Below, piece after piece: positions 35,243-42,861 of a stretch of DNA of 64,000 nucleotides (positions are counted from its first letter, which is position 1; the number at the start of each line of letters is the position of its first letter). Made by a program: the position numbers and the translations under genes. The notes beneath the pieces are model-generated. The model saw nothing but the letters and a program-made list of their open reading frames with translations, was not told the origin of the DNA and did no database searches. This DNA comes from Pseudomonas chlororaphis (GTDB taxonomy: Bacteria; Pseudomonadota; Gammaproteobacteria; Pseudomonadales; Pseudomonadaceae), in NCBI GenBank assembly GCA_001023535.1, contig CP011020.1:310001-374000 (forward strand), read 5' to 3'.

Positions 35243-35775
35243 GGCGTGCCCTCCGGCAAGCGGCGGAAGAACAAGGTGATCTGGCCGATCTCCACCCCCA
35301 GTTTGCTCATGCTCGAACGGTTGATCAGGGTGTCTTCATCCATCAGGTACATCCAGTCGTCCAGGTCCACTTCCCAATGCCGTCCTTCCACGGGCAAGTC
35401 CAATCGGTAACGCCAACGCAGTGCGTTACCGGCCACTTCGCCCCGGGCCTCGCCGATCACATCCCCGGCGGTTCCGCGCCAACGACCCGGGCCGTCCGGC
35501 ACAATCGTCCAGGTACGCTGCTGTCGCGTGCCGTCGCTGTAGAGGAAGTGTTCATCGAGGATCAGACGCTCGCCTTCACGGCGACTGTCGATGCGAACGT
35601 GGAAGCGCTTGACCACTTCTCCGGACCGCTTCTGGAACATCCCCCAGGCCTGCACCGGTCGCGAGAAGAACGCCGCCAGGTCCAAGCGCGGTTGTTCCCC
35701 GGCATAGTGCTCGACGCCGACATTGCCGCAACTGCCGAGAAACAGACAGGCCACCAGCAAAAGTGCTTTGTACAT
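35239..35775 (-). CDS. DUF3833 lipoprotein
   Basis: 178 aa. Lipobox FLGSC gives an acylated Cys near residue 16. The mature protein is a beta-rich, lipocalin-like shell: LAAFFSRPVQAWGMFQKRSG, FHVRIDSRREGERLILDEHFLYSDG and EVDLDDWMYLMDEDTLINR are DUF3833 signatures. Outer-membrane attachment suggests lipid handling in the periplasm, which fits the lipid-modification theme. Two bases separate it from the upstream chalcone-isomerase-like gene. Confidence 0.88.
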   Translation of the reverse strand: MYKALLLVACLFLGSCGNVGVEHYAGEQPRLDLAAFFSRPVQAWGMFQKRSGEVVKRFHVRIDSRREGERLILDEHFLYSDGTRQQRTWTIVPDGPGRWRGTAGDVIGEARGEVAGNALRWRYRLDLPVEGRHWEVDLDDWMYLMDEDTLINRSSMSKLGVEIGQITLFFRRLPEGTP

Positions 35776-35777
35776 GT

Positions 35778-36317
35778 TCAGGTCCCTCGGTCGTTGTCCG
35801 CCAGGCCTAGCAGGCGCTGGCGCAATTGTGGGTCGCGGGCCCGCGGATCCAGCCAGATGGCGAAGAACGCCCGGGCAAACACCGGGTCGGCTACTTCATG
35901 GCTGAGCTTGCCGTCCACGTAGAAGCGGCAACCCTTGCCCGGCAGGTACAGGCCAGTGATGCGCATGCCGGGGCGCACGTCCACGAATGCGGCCTGCATC
36001 GCCTGGGTCCAGGCCTCAACGGATTGGGCTGTCACGCTGTCGGGGCCTAGCCGCTGCATTTCCTCGAGGCTGGCCTGCACCAGCGTTTCCCGGGATATCG
36101 ATCGGTGATAAAGCAACTCCAGCGCGAAGGGCTGGTTCCAATCCTGTACCGGGCCGGCGGTCCACAACCGGGCGGTATACAGGCGCAGGCCGAACCAGGT
36201 GAAATCGCCCTCCCCCACCCGTTGCGCGGTGGGCAGCGTCGTTCGCCAGTCTGCGGCGGCCGAGGCCATCACCGTCAGCATCAGGCAAAGGCAGGCCCAA
36301 CGAACAGGGTGCGCCAT
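35778..36317 (-). CDS. Secreted chalcone-isomerase-like protein
   Basis: 179 aa. Signal peptide of about 22 residues (ending ASAAA), then the chalcone isomerase-like fold: FTWFGLRLYTARLWT, ALELLYHRSISRETLVQASLEEM and GMRITGLYLPGKGCRFYVDG. The bacterial family is periplasmic and, in related folds, binds fatty acids. It is the first gene of a three-gene minus-strand operon, beginning 24 bases below operator 3. Confidence 0.88.
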   Translation of the reverse strand: MAHPVRWACLCLMLTVMASAAADWRTTLPTAQRVGEGDFTWFGLRLYTARLWTAGPVQDWNQPFALELLYHRSISRETLVQASLEEMQRLGPDSVTAQSVEAWTQAMQAAFVDVRPGMRITGLYLPGKGCRFYVDGKLSHEVADPVFARAFFAIWLDPRARDPQLRQRLLGLADNDRGT

Positions 36318-36340
36318 GGAGAACCTGTAGAATACGAAAA

Positions 36341-36372
36341 TATCTGTACAAGATTAGTTTCTTGTACAGATA
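36341..36372. promoter_or_regulatory. LitR-type operator 3, shared by two divergent units
   Basis: TATCTGTACAAG (36341-36352), eight bases, then its exact complement CTTGTACAGATA (36361-36372): the longest repeat of the three (12-base arms) with the same TGTACA-N12-TGTACA core. It sits in the 104-base gap between the minus-strand operon start (36317) and the DUF1543 gene (36422). For the plus strand, TTGTAC (36362-36367), 18 bases, TATAGA (36386-36391) form a promoter that overlaps it. Confidence 0.87.
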
Positions 36373-36421
36373 AATTCAAACTTCGTATAGATTTATGCGC
36401 AGCCCCTGGTGAGGAGTTTTC

Positions 36422-36913
36422 ATGCTGTACGTAGTCATGCTCGGCGGTCGTCACCCCCGAGCCAGCATCGAAGTACACGACGTGGTGTTCGCCCAAGCGG
36501 ACTCACTCGAACAGGCGTACCCCCAACTGCGCCAGGCGTGGTTCGGCAGCCGTCAGGGTTTGCATATCGATTCCTGGCTGGAAATCGACGGCATCGACAC
36601 CTACCGCGTCGAATTCAGCTCGATGGCCCCAGGCCCCGACGAACCCAAGCTGTTTTTCATCAACCTGGGTGGCTACGAGCGCGAAGTGTTTGGTGAAGCC
36701 CACCGCTACCTGCTGGTAGTGGCCCGAGACAAGGCCCAGGCCAAGCAATTGGGCAAGCGCCGCATGCCGGCGGATTGGCTCAAGGCCCACACCGACGCCG
36801 TGCTCCAGGTGGACGATTGCCTGCCGGTGGACTGGGTAAACGGCCACTACGTCCATCTGGTCACGGGGGCTCACAAGGGGATGGGTCAATACAGCGACTA
36901 CTGCCTGATCTGA
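36422..36913 (+). CDS. DUF1543 family protein
   Basis: 163 aa. MLYVVMLGGRHPRASIEVHDVVF and a repeat-like second half FFINLGGYEREVFGEAHRYLLVV match the two-unit DUF1543 fold; DWVNGHYVHLVTG is near the end. Function is unknown. A strong GAGGAG precedes ATG 36422. Because its promoter overlaps operator 3, it is likely a further member of the light regulon. Confidence 0.88.
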   Translation: MLYVVMLGGRHPRASIEVHDVVFAQADSLEQAYPQLRQAWFGSRQGLHIDSWLEIDGIDTYRVEFSSMAPGPDEPKLFFINLGGYEREVFGEAHRYLLVVARDKAQAKQLGKRRMPADWLKAHTDAVLQVDDCLPVDWVNGHYVHLVTGAHKGMGQYSDYCLI

Positions 36914-37146
36914 GGCGCCGGTTTGCGCGCTCGGTAGACGTTGAAAGGCCACGGGCGCTTTCGCAGATTTTCCAAAAACAGAAAACCATCCTGCGTTTTC
37001 TGGCGTTCTCTTCCGAAAATGAAGCGTCTAGCTTAGTCCGTGACACCAGGAACGCACGGCAAGCGCGCCTGGTGACCGACCATCAATGAAGGACGCGCAG
37101 CGTGCTCATCGGCTCGATCACACTGCCGCGTCTTGAGGAGAACGCG

Positions 37147-38208
37147 ATGAAATACAAGACCCTGGGCAACACCGGCCTGCTTGTCTCTCAACTGTGCCTT
37201 GGCACCATGACGTTCAGCGACGGCAGCGGTATTTATAAACACATCGGCGATGTCGGCCAATCCGCGGCGGACGAACTGGTCAAGGCAAGTATCGATGCCG
37301 GCATCAATTTCTTCGACACGGCCGATGTCTACTCCGGGGGCGCGAGTGAGCAAACCCTCGGCCAGTCGCTCAAAAACCTTGGCATCGCGCGCAACGAAGT
37401 CGTGCTGGCGACAAAAGTGTACAGCCGCATGGGCCCCGGCCGGAACGATGTCGGCGCCTCGCGCGGGCATATCATGGACGCTGTCGAAGCGAGCCTGCGG
37501 CGGCTGCAGACCGACCACATCGATCTCTACCAGATCCACGCCACCGACAACGTGACGCCCTTGGAGGAAACCCTGCGCGCACTGGACGACCTGGTCCGGC
37601 AGGGCAAAGTCCGTTACCTGGGCGTGTCCAACTGGCAGGCCTGGCGGATTGCAACGGCGCTGGGCATTTCTGCGCGCCTGAACCTCGATCGGTTCCATAC
37701 GCTGCAAGGTTACTACTCGATCGCCGGGCGTGACCTGGAGCGCGAACTCAAGCCACTGCTGGAAGCGGAGAACATGGGTTTGCTGGTCTGGAGCCCCCTG
37801 GCCGGCGGCCTGCTGTCCGGCAAATTCAGCCGTGAGAACCAGGCACCGGAAGATTCGCGGCGTGCATCGTTCGACTTTCCGATTGTGGACAAGGCGCGCG
37901 CCTGGAACGTGATCGACGTCCTCAAGCCCATCGCCCAGGCCCATGGCTGCAGCCCGGCCCGCATCGCCTTGGCCTGGCTGCTGTCGAAACCCGTCGTCAC
38001 CTCGGTGCTCGTCGGCGCGAAACGACTCAGCCAGCTCGAGGACAACGTCGCCGCTGTCGACATTGTGCTGAGTGACGATGAAATCGCCCGGCTCGACGCG
38101 GTCAGCGAACTACCGCCCGAGTACCCCGGCTGGATGCTTGAGACACAGGCGGCGGATCGCCTGGGGCCCGTCGACCTGTGGGCCGGCAAGACCTCCCCGA
38201 CATCATGA
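37147..38208 (+). CDS. Aldo/keto reductase
   Basis: 353 aa TIM-barrel NADPH reductase. It begins MKYKTLGNTGLLVSQLCLGT; the catalytic Asp and Tyr are in FFDTADVYSGG, Lys in VLATKVYSRMG and His in YQIHATD. The C-terminal VLVGAKRLSQLEDNV binds the cofactor phosphate. GAGGAG at 37135-37140 sets ATG 37147. The convergent LysR gene may control it. The preceding 230-base gap (36914-37146) holds no recognisable gene. Confidence 0.92.
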   Translation: MKYKTLGNTGLLVSQLCLGTMTFSDGSGIYKHIGDVGQSAADELVKASIDAGINFFDTADVYSGGASEQTLGQSLKNLGIARNEVVLATKVYSRMGPGRNDVGASRGHIMDAVEASLRRLQTDHIDLYQIHATDNVTPLEETLRALDDLVRQGKVRYLGVSNWQAWRIATALGISARLNLDRFHTLQGYYSIAGRDLERELKPLLEAENMGLLVWSPLAGGLLSGKFSRENQAPEDSRRASFDFPIVDKARAWNVIDVLKPIAQAHGCSPARIALAWLLSKPVVTSVLVGAKRLSQLEDNVAAVDIVLSDDEIARLDAVSELPPEYPGWMLETQAADRLGPVDLWAGKTSPTS

Positions 38209-38232
38209 CGGTCCAGTGCCCTCCAGGCCCTT

Positions 38233-39123
38233 TCAAAAGACGGAAAGGCAGGGGTCGGCGCCCACCATATGCTCAGCGATAAAATCTGCGACGGCTCGAA
38301 CACGGGCAGAGGCAGCGAGGTCTGCGTGAGTCACCAGCCAGACCTCGGCACTGAACATCTGCTCGGGTGGGACGACGCGGATGAAATCTTCCTTGGCGAC
38401 CAGAAAGTCAGGGATCACCGCCAGGCCGAGTCCAGCTCGCACCGCAGCGATCTGGGTCGGCAGACTGCTCGTCACCAGCGCGACCTTGCAACGCGGGTGC
38501 TCACGCATGAGCCAGGCCGCGGCCGGCATGAACCCGTGGCTGTCGTCCCAGGTAATGAAATGCCGCCCGCCCAAAGGCTCGCCTTCGATACAGGGGTGAC
38601 GCGCAAGGTAATCCCGACTGCCGTAGACCGAGTAGGTCATGTGGCCCACCCGCCTGACCTTCAGATTGCCCCGAGTGGGCCGAACGACGCGCAGCGCAAT
38701 GTCCGCTTCGCGTCGGCCAAGCTCGGCCGTGACGGTGCTGGTGATGATTTCCAGGCAGATACCCGGGTAGCGCTCCCGGAACGCCGGGAGCGCGGGAATG
38801 ACAAGGTCCGTTGCAAGGTTCTCCGATGTCGCGAGCCGCACGGTCCCGGCGGGCTTGTCGTCCCTGCCTGCGACGCCGAGTTCCAGGGCCATGACCCGGT
38901 CTTCGACGAGCTCGGCATGCCGAAGCACCTCACGGCCGTCATCGGTCAGGAAATAGCCCGTCGGGTGACGTTGAAACAGCGTCATGCCGATGGCCTTTTC
39001 AAGTTCGATGACGCGCCGGCCAACGGTGGACTGGCTGACCCTGAGATCCGAGGACGCTTGGGTCAGGCTTCCAGTTCGCGCCACGGCGAGAAAATACCTC
39101 AGGTCGTTCCAGTCCATGCTCAT
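38233..39123 (-). CDS. LysR-type regulator
   Basis: 296 aa. N-terminal winged helix with WNDLRYFLAVARTGSLTQASSDL, then an effector domain. The beginning MDWNDLRYFL places it in the group that often controls nearby reductases. Start may be 39123 or the second Met (39117). It is convergent with the aldo/keto reductase gene and divergent from azlC with 239 bases between, which contain a perfect 21-base palindrome. Confidence 0.9.
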   Translation of the reverse strand: MSMDWNDLRYFLAVARTGSLTQASSDLRVSQSTVGRRVIELEKAIGMTLFQRHPTGYFLTDDGREVLRHAELVEDRVMALELGVAGRDDKPAGTVRLATSENLATDLVIPALPAFRERYPGICLEIITSTVTAELGRREADIALRVVRPTRGNLKVRRVGHMTYSVYGSRDYLARHPCIEGEPLGGRHFITWDDSHGFMPAAAWLMREHPRCKVALVTSSLPTQIAAVRAGLGLAVIPDFLVAKEDFIRVVPPEQMFSAEVWLVTHADLAASARVRAVADFIAEHMVGADPCLSVF

Positions 39124-39259
39124 CTGTCATTTCGCCAGGGTCCCGTGCCCATCATTCGTTGATTTCCATGTCGCCGGCAACAGAAATCATCACCTTGCGG
39201 CTAACGCCATGTCGCCATGTCAACGAAGGCCGACAGGTCGCGATTGAAGCGCAGGCATC

Positions 39260-39280
39260 AGCATTCGAAATTCGAATGCT
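39260..39280. promoter_or_regulatory. Perfect 21-base palindrome upstream of azlC
   Basis: AGCATTCGAA (39260-39269), one central A, then the exact complement TTCGAATGCT (39271-39280). It lies 82 bases before azlC and 137 bases from the LysR start. A perfect ten-base arm repeat in non-coding DNA is a strong operator candidate; the protein that binds it is unknown. Confidence 0.6.
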
Positions 39281-39362
39281 ACCCATGAAACTTATTCGCT
39301 TTTCTGAAGCCAATGGTTGCTTTCACAATAGCGCCCGATCGCGGTCCGACTTGAGGTGAAGT

Positions 39363-40079
39363 GTGTTAAGTGTCGAAGCGGGCTCCGTGAGCCTGGACAG
39401 GAACCTGGTGTGGAGTGGCTTCAAGCAGCTGTTACCGATTTCCCTGTTCGTGATTGTCTTCGCCGTTGCCTTCGGCCTTGCCGCTGCGCAAACCGGCCTG
39501 GACGCAACGTCAACCTTGCTGATGAGCACGCTGGTATTCGCCGGCGCCGCGCAATTTGCCGTGCTTGACCTGTGGGGGCCGCACGTTCCGGTGCTGCCGC
39601 TGGTGGTGACGGTATTCGCGATCAATGCCCGGCATCTGCTGATGGGGGCCACGTTGTATCCCTGGCTGCGGGAACTGCCCAGGGCCCGGCGCTATGGCGT
39701 GATGCTGGTGGTCTCGGACGCCAACTGGGCGATGTCCATGCAGGCGTTCAGCAACCGCAAGCCAGGCCTGGGCCTGCTGTTTGGCGGTGGCCTGGCGCTG
39801 TGGTCGGCCTGGGCGCTCGGCAGTTGGCTGGGGTTGAAGTTCGGCAGCGTCATCCAGGACCCGGTGAGCCTCGGCCTGGACATGGTCATGGGCTGCTTTC
39901 TGCTCGCCATGGTACTCGGAGGCCAAAAGAACCTGCGCATGCTGATCATCTGGAGCGTGGCCGCCGGTGCGTCGTTGCTGGCGTACAGGTACCTGCCTGA
40001 AAACGCCCACGTGGTCACCGGGGCATTGGCCGGTGGTGTGCTGGGCGCGGTCTGGACGGAGAAAAAACATGAGCATTGA
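39363..40079 (+). CDS. azlC: AzlC family amino-acid exporter subunit
   Basis: 238 aa with about seven membrane helices. FVFAGAAQFAVLDL-like and INARHLLMGATLYPWLRELP are the AzlC signature; with AzlD it forms a branched-chain amino-acid exporter. Start GTG 39363 follows GAGG at 39353-39356. AzlD overlaps the end by eleven bases, and a LysE exporter follows. Confidence 0.93.
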   Translation: MLSVEAGSVSLDRNLVWSGFKQLLPISLFVIVFAVAFGLAAAQTGLDATSTLLMSTLVFAGAAQFAVLDLWGPHVPVLPLVVTVFAINARHLLMGATLYPWLRELPRARRYGVMLVVSDANWAMSMQAFSNRKPGLGLLFGGGLALWSAWALGSWLGLKFGSVIQDPVSLGLDMVMGCFLLAMVLGGQKNLRMLIIWSVAAGASLLAYRYLPENAHVVTGALAGGVLGAVWTEKKHEH

Positions 40080-40377
40080 GACCTCAGGCTACGGCACATT
40101 CCTCATCATCCTGATCATGGCCGTGGTGACCCTCGCGACGCGTTGGGGCGGCGTGTTCGTGATGTCATTCGTCCCGATCAACTACCGGGTGCAGCAGTTC
40201 ATCAACGCCATGTCCGGCTCGGTACTGGTGGCGGTGCTCACGCCGCTGGCGGTCACCGGTGACAACGGTGCGCGGCTGGCCCTGCTGACGACCGCCGTCA
40301 TGATGCTGATCCTGCGCAAGCCGCTTCCAGCAATTGCCGCCGGGATCCTGATGGCGGCTTTATCCAGGCAATTCTAG
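40069..40377 (+). CDS. azlD: AzlD family exporter subunit
   Basis: 102 aa with three to four membrane helices; MAVVTLATRWGGVFVMSFVPI and VLVAVLTPLAVTG are AzlD-like. GGAGA before ATG 40069 within the azlC end suggests coupled translation and a one-to-one complex. Small size is normal for this subunit. Confidence 0.92.
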   Translation: MSIETSGYGTFLIILIMAVVTLATRWGGVFVMSFVPINYRVQQFINAMSGSVLVAVLTPLAVTGDNGARLALLTTAVMMLILRKPLPAIAAGILMAALSRQF

Positions 40378-40424
40378 GTTTGTCTTGTACTATGCCCGTC
40401 TCCAACCACCTATGAATGAGACCA

Positions 40425-41066
40425 ATGGACCTGCACTCAATCCTGGCCTTTACCCTGGTCGCCGCGATTGCCATCGCAAGCCCCGGCCCTGCGACCGTGA
40501 TGGCGATCAATAACAGCCTGGCCTACGGGCCGCGGTACGCGGTATGGTCTTCGCTGGGCAATGCCTGCGGGTTGTTCTGCCTGTCGGCGGCGGCGATGTC
40601 CGGCCTGGGTGCCCTGCTTGCCAGCTCCGAATGGATGTTCAACGCGGTGAAGGTCCTGGGTGCCGGTTATCTGTTCTACCTGGGCGCCAGGCAGTTGCTC
40701 ACTCGACAGCCGATCCTCGCCCAGCAGATCCAGCCAGACGGGACAGTCCAAGCCCCGTCGCGCAAAAAGCTCTACAAGTCGGCGTTCCTGACCGCTGCCA
40801 CCAACCCCAAGGCGACGATGTTTTTCACCGCCCTCTTCCCACAATTTATCGACCAGGGCGCAGCGCTGTTGCCGCAATTCCTGCTGCTCACCTCGATATT
40901 CATGGGGTTGTCGTTGGTGTCACTGAGCCTGTACGCAGCCGCTGCGGCCCAGGTCAAGGGCCTGCTGACCCGTCCAGCGTTCTCCATATGGATCAGCCGG
41001 CTGGTGGGCTCGACGTTCATCGGTTTTGGCGCCGCCATCCTTGCGATGCGTCGGCCTGTTTCCTGA
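40425..41066 (+). CDS. LysE family amino-acid exporter
   Basis: 213 aa with six membrane helices. It begins MDLHSILAFTLVAAIAIASPGPATVM, the classic LysE/RhtB start, and has FLTAATNPKATMFFTALFPQF. Start at 40425 is preferred over ATG 40416 by homology of the beginning; neither has a strong ribosome site. With AzlCD just upstream, the region looks like an amino-acid efflux block. Confidence 0.92.
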   Translation: MDLHSILAFTLVAAIAIASPGPATVMAINNSLAYGPRYAVWSSLGNACGLFCLSAAAMSGLGALLASSEWMFNAVKVLGAGYLFYLGARQLLTRQPILAQQIQPDGTVQAPSRKKLYKSAFLTAATNPKATMFFTALFPQFIDQGAALLPQFLLLTSIFMGLSLVSLSLYAAAAAQVKGLLTRPAFSIWISRLVGSTFIGFGAAILAMRRPVS

Positions 41067-41111
41067 GGAAATGACTCCCTAGCAGTCAGGACTCAATGCC
41101 AGGCAGCGTAT

Positions 41112-41687
41112 TTATCCTCCGCAGATACAAGGTTCCACGATGTGGAGCCAGGGCCAGCGAGCTTGGTAACTCCTGGCCTTCAGACCGAACAAATCTGGCT
41201 GAGGATTCCTCGGGTTGATGCGCAGAACCCCATCCGCTACGTCGGCCAAACCGTACGGCGCATAGACCCCGCTCGTTTCAACATCCAGCCCAATGCACGT
41301 ACCCGCAACCAGGTATCTATCGATGCCATCTCTTGCCGACTGAAGCTGAGGATAAGGCCGGCCAAACCGCTGGTGGTACCAAAGGTGAACACGGGCCTGA
41401 TTCTTGATTTCGATATTTACCTCAAGGTCACGGAAAAGACGCTGAGCTGAGGTGATAACCTCATTTTCTGCCTCCCAAGACAGGTCATCATCAAAATAAA
41501 AAACATCGTAATCCTTTACGCCCCACTCACTCGGTAGGTTTGTTTGATGATTCCAGACAGATTGGAAAAGGCAGCCTGCTGTGAGAAAGCACTGACGTAG
41601 GTGGAGTGCAGGCAAACGAGAACAGATTTCGGCATTTATCGGATTAGTCATTGCTATCTTGACCAATCCTTCGACAGTCAATGTCAT
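41112..41687 (-). CDS. Nucleotidyltransferase-like protein (NTP_transf_6/COG3575 type)
   Basis: 191 aa. Family features: CFLTAGCLFQSVWNHQ near the beginning, WGVKDYDVFYFDDDLSWEAE with several Asp near the active site, and VHLWYHQRFGRPYPQLQSARDGID. The start is uncertain (41687, 41693 or 41744), as no ribosome site is clear. Codon use and base composition are more AT-rich than the surroundings, which suggests later acquisition. It is not in an operon. Confidence 0.78.
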   Translation of the reverse strand: MTLTVEGLVKIAMTNPINAEICSRLPALHLRQCFLTAGCLFQSVWNHQTNLPSEWGVKDYDVFYFDDDLSWEAENEVITSAQRLFRDLEVNIEIKNQARVHLWYHQRFGRPYPQLQSARDGIDRYLVAGTCIGLDVETSGVYAPYGLADVADGVLRINPRNPQPDLFGLKARSYQARWPWLHIVEPCICGG

Positions 41688-41904
41688 TGTCATCACTTTT
41701 TGAAGTAGAGCCGGTCTTACCGCCCAACCATACGACATGGGCACGTTACACAGCTGGGTCGAAGATGCCTGCGTTCGCAGGCCTCTCTGGCCATACGGCC
41801 TCTTTGGCCGACCTGAACTCCTGATCAGGGTACCAACGATGGTCGACCAACACCTGGAGTCTCAAGCTGATAAGCTGAGGCCTCTTCATAGCACGAACTA
41901 GACC

Positions 41905-42297
41905 ATGGACGAGAAATATCAGGGCAGTTGCTTGTGCTCAGTCGTCAGATACGAGCTCATCACATCCCCCAAAGCGGTCACTCACTGTCACTGTTCTCAA
42001 TGTCGCAAAGGCCATGGGGCTGCATTTGCTTCGTACGGTAGTGTTCCGCGTAGCGCGTTACGGATACTTGAGGGGGCTTCCAGTATCAAGGCATTCGTTT
42101 CTTCGAAGACAGCCGTACGCGAGTTCTGCGCGCACTGTGGTTCGAACTTATTCTGGTCGCGCACTGAGGGTGAGTTTTCTGACTGGATATCGATAGCGCT
42201 GGGGTCACTCGACACCCCCTTCATGCCCCGGACGCAAAAGCACTCCCATAACAACTGTGCAGTCCACTGGTGTAACCCATTAAAGACAAGTCACTAG
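41905..42297 (+). CDS. GFA-family zinc-binding protein
   Basis: 130 aa, a single GFA (glutathione-dependent formaldehyde-activating) domain. Zinc ligands: CLCSVV, CHCSQC and CAHCGSN; the EGASSIKAF and SIALGSLDTPF segments also fit. True formaldehyde activity is doubtful for most members. The preceding 160 bases hold a small hairpin (GCCTGCG 41767-41773 with CGCAGGC 41776-41782) and no gene. Base composition is lower in GC than its neighbours. Confidence 0.88.
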   Translation: MDEKYQGSCLCSVVRYELITSPKAVTHCHCSQCRKGHGAAFASYGSVPRSALRILEGASSIKAFVSSKTAVREFCAHCGSNLFWSRTEGEFSDWISIALGSLDTPFMPRTQKHSHNNCAVHWCNPLKTSH

Positions 42298-42344
42298 ATT
42301 GAGGCTATTTGCGCGGCTATTGAAAGAATACGTGATCACGGATA

Positions 42345-42779
42345 TCAGGCCGCTGGAAAATCCTCATAGCACTTAGGCAAATAACCCCAGATCCTCAACA
42401 CATCGCCACGCACTTCGAATTCGAATCCAATCCGTGCGACCACTGCCGATAGTTCGTCGGTGTGGTCGATGGTTGTCCGGGCCAGCAGCCGTCCCCGGAA
42501 CGGGCCTTCTTGCGTCAGGCCGATGTCAAACCATTCGACGCAGGCGAATGGAAACGGCAAATGGTAGAACCATTCCACATCCCACCCCGAGATGTAGCCG
42601 GAGACTGACTTGTACCGCCAGGACGGGCACCATCCCTCGCGCTGGCGGAAATGGCTGATCAGTTCATCCCATTTGGTGTTGTTTGACGCACTCGCCAGGT
42701 TTCTTGCAGCCACGGCGGCGTTGATCTTCTTGCGCATCGCCTCGTCGTGGCCGACGCCGGCTGTTGGTAGTTCATTCAT
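42345..42779 (-). CDS. Small protein, probably DUF6678
   Basis: 144 aa. ARNLASASNNTKWDELISHF and several tryptophans (WCPSWRYKSVSG, GWDVEWFYHLPFP, ACVEWFDIG) suggest the DUF6678 family of immunity-like or accessory proteins, which I only recognise tentatively. Start 42779 or Met15 (42737). It stands alone next to the GFA and nucleotidyltransferase genes in the accessory-looking patch. Confidence 0.65.
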   Translation of the reverse strand: MNELPTAGVGHDEAMRKKINAAVAARNLASASNNTKWDELISHFRQREGWCPSWRYKSVSGYISGWDVEWFYHLPFPFACVEWFDIGLTQEGPFRGRLLARTTIDHTDELSAVVARIGFEFEVRGDVLRIWGYLPKCYEDFPAA

Positions 42780-42861
42780 GCTTGGTCCACTTGCCGGCGA
42801 CTCCTATATATCGCAACCAGAGGTGTACGCAGGGGCCGGAACACGGCCCCGTTCAATCGGT

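Noticed and set aside
29968..36317. Reading the DUF1365/SDR/flavoenzyme/CFA genes as a secondary-metabolite cluster
   Set aside because: There is no ketosynthase, carrier protein or NRPS module; the operators and known neighbourhoods support a stress-response lipid set instead.
41767..41808. Small hairpin and repeated GGCCTCT units upstream of the GFA gene, considered as an attachment site or integron-like element
   Set aside because: Stem is only seven bases and no integrase, direct flanking repeat or tRNA end is visible.
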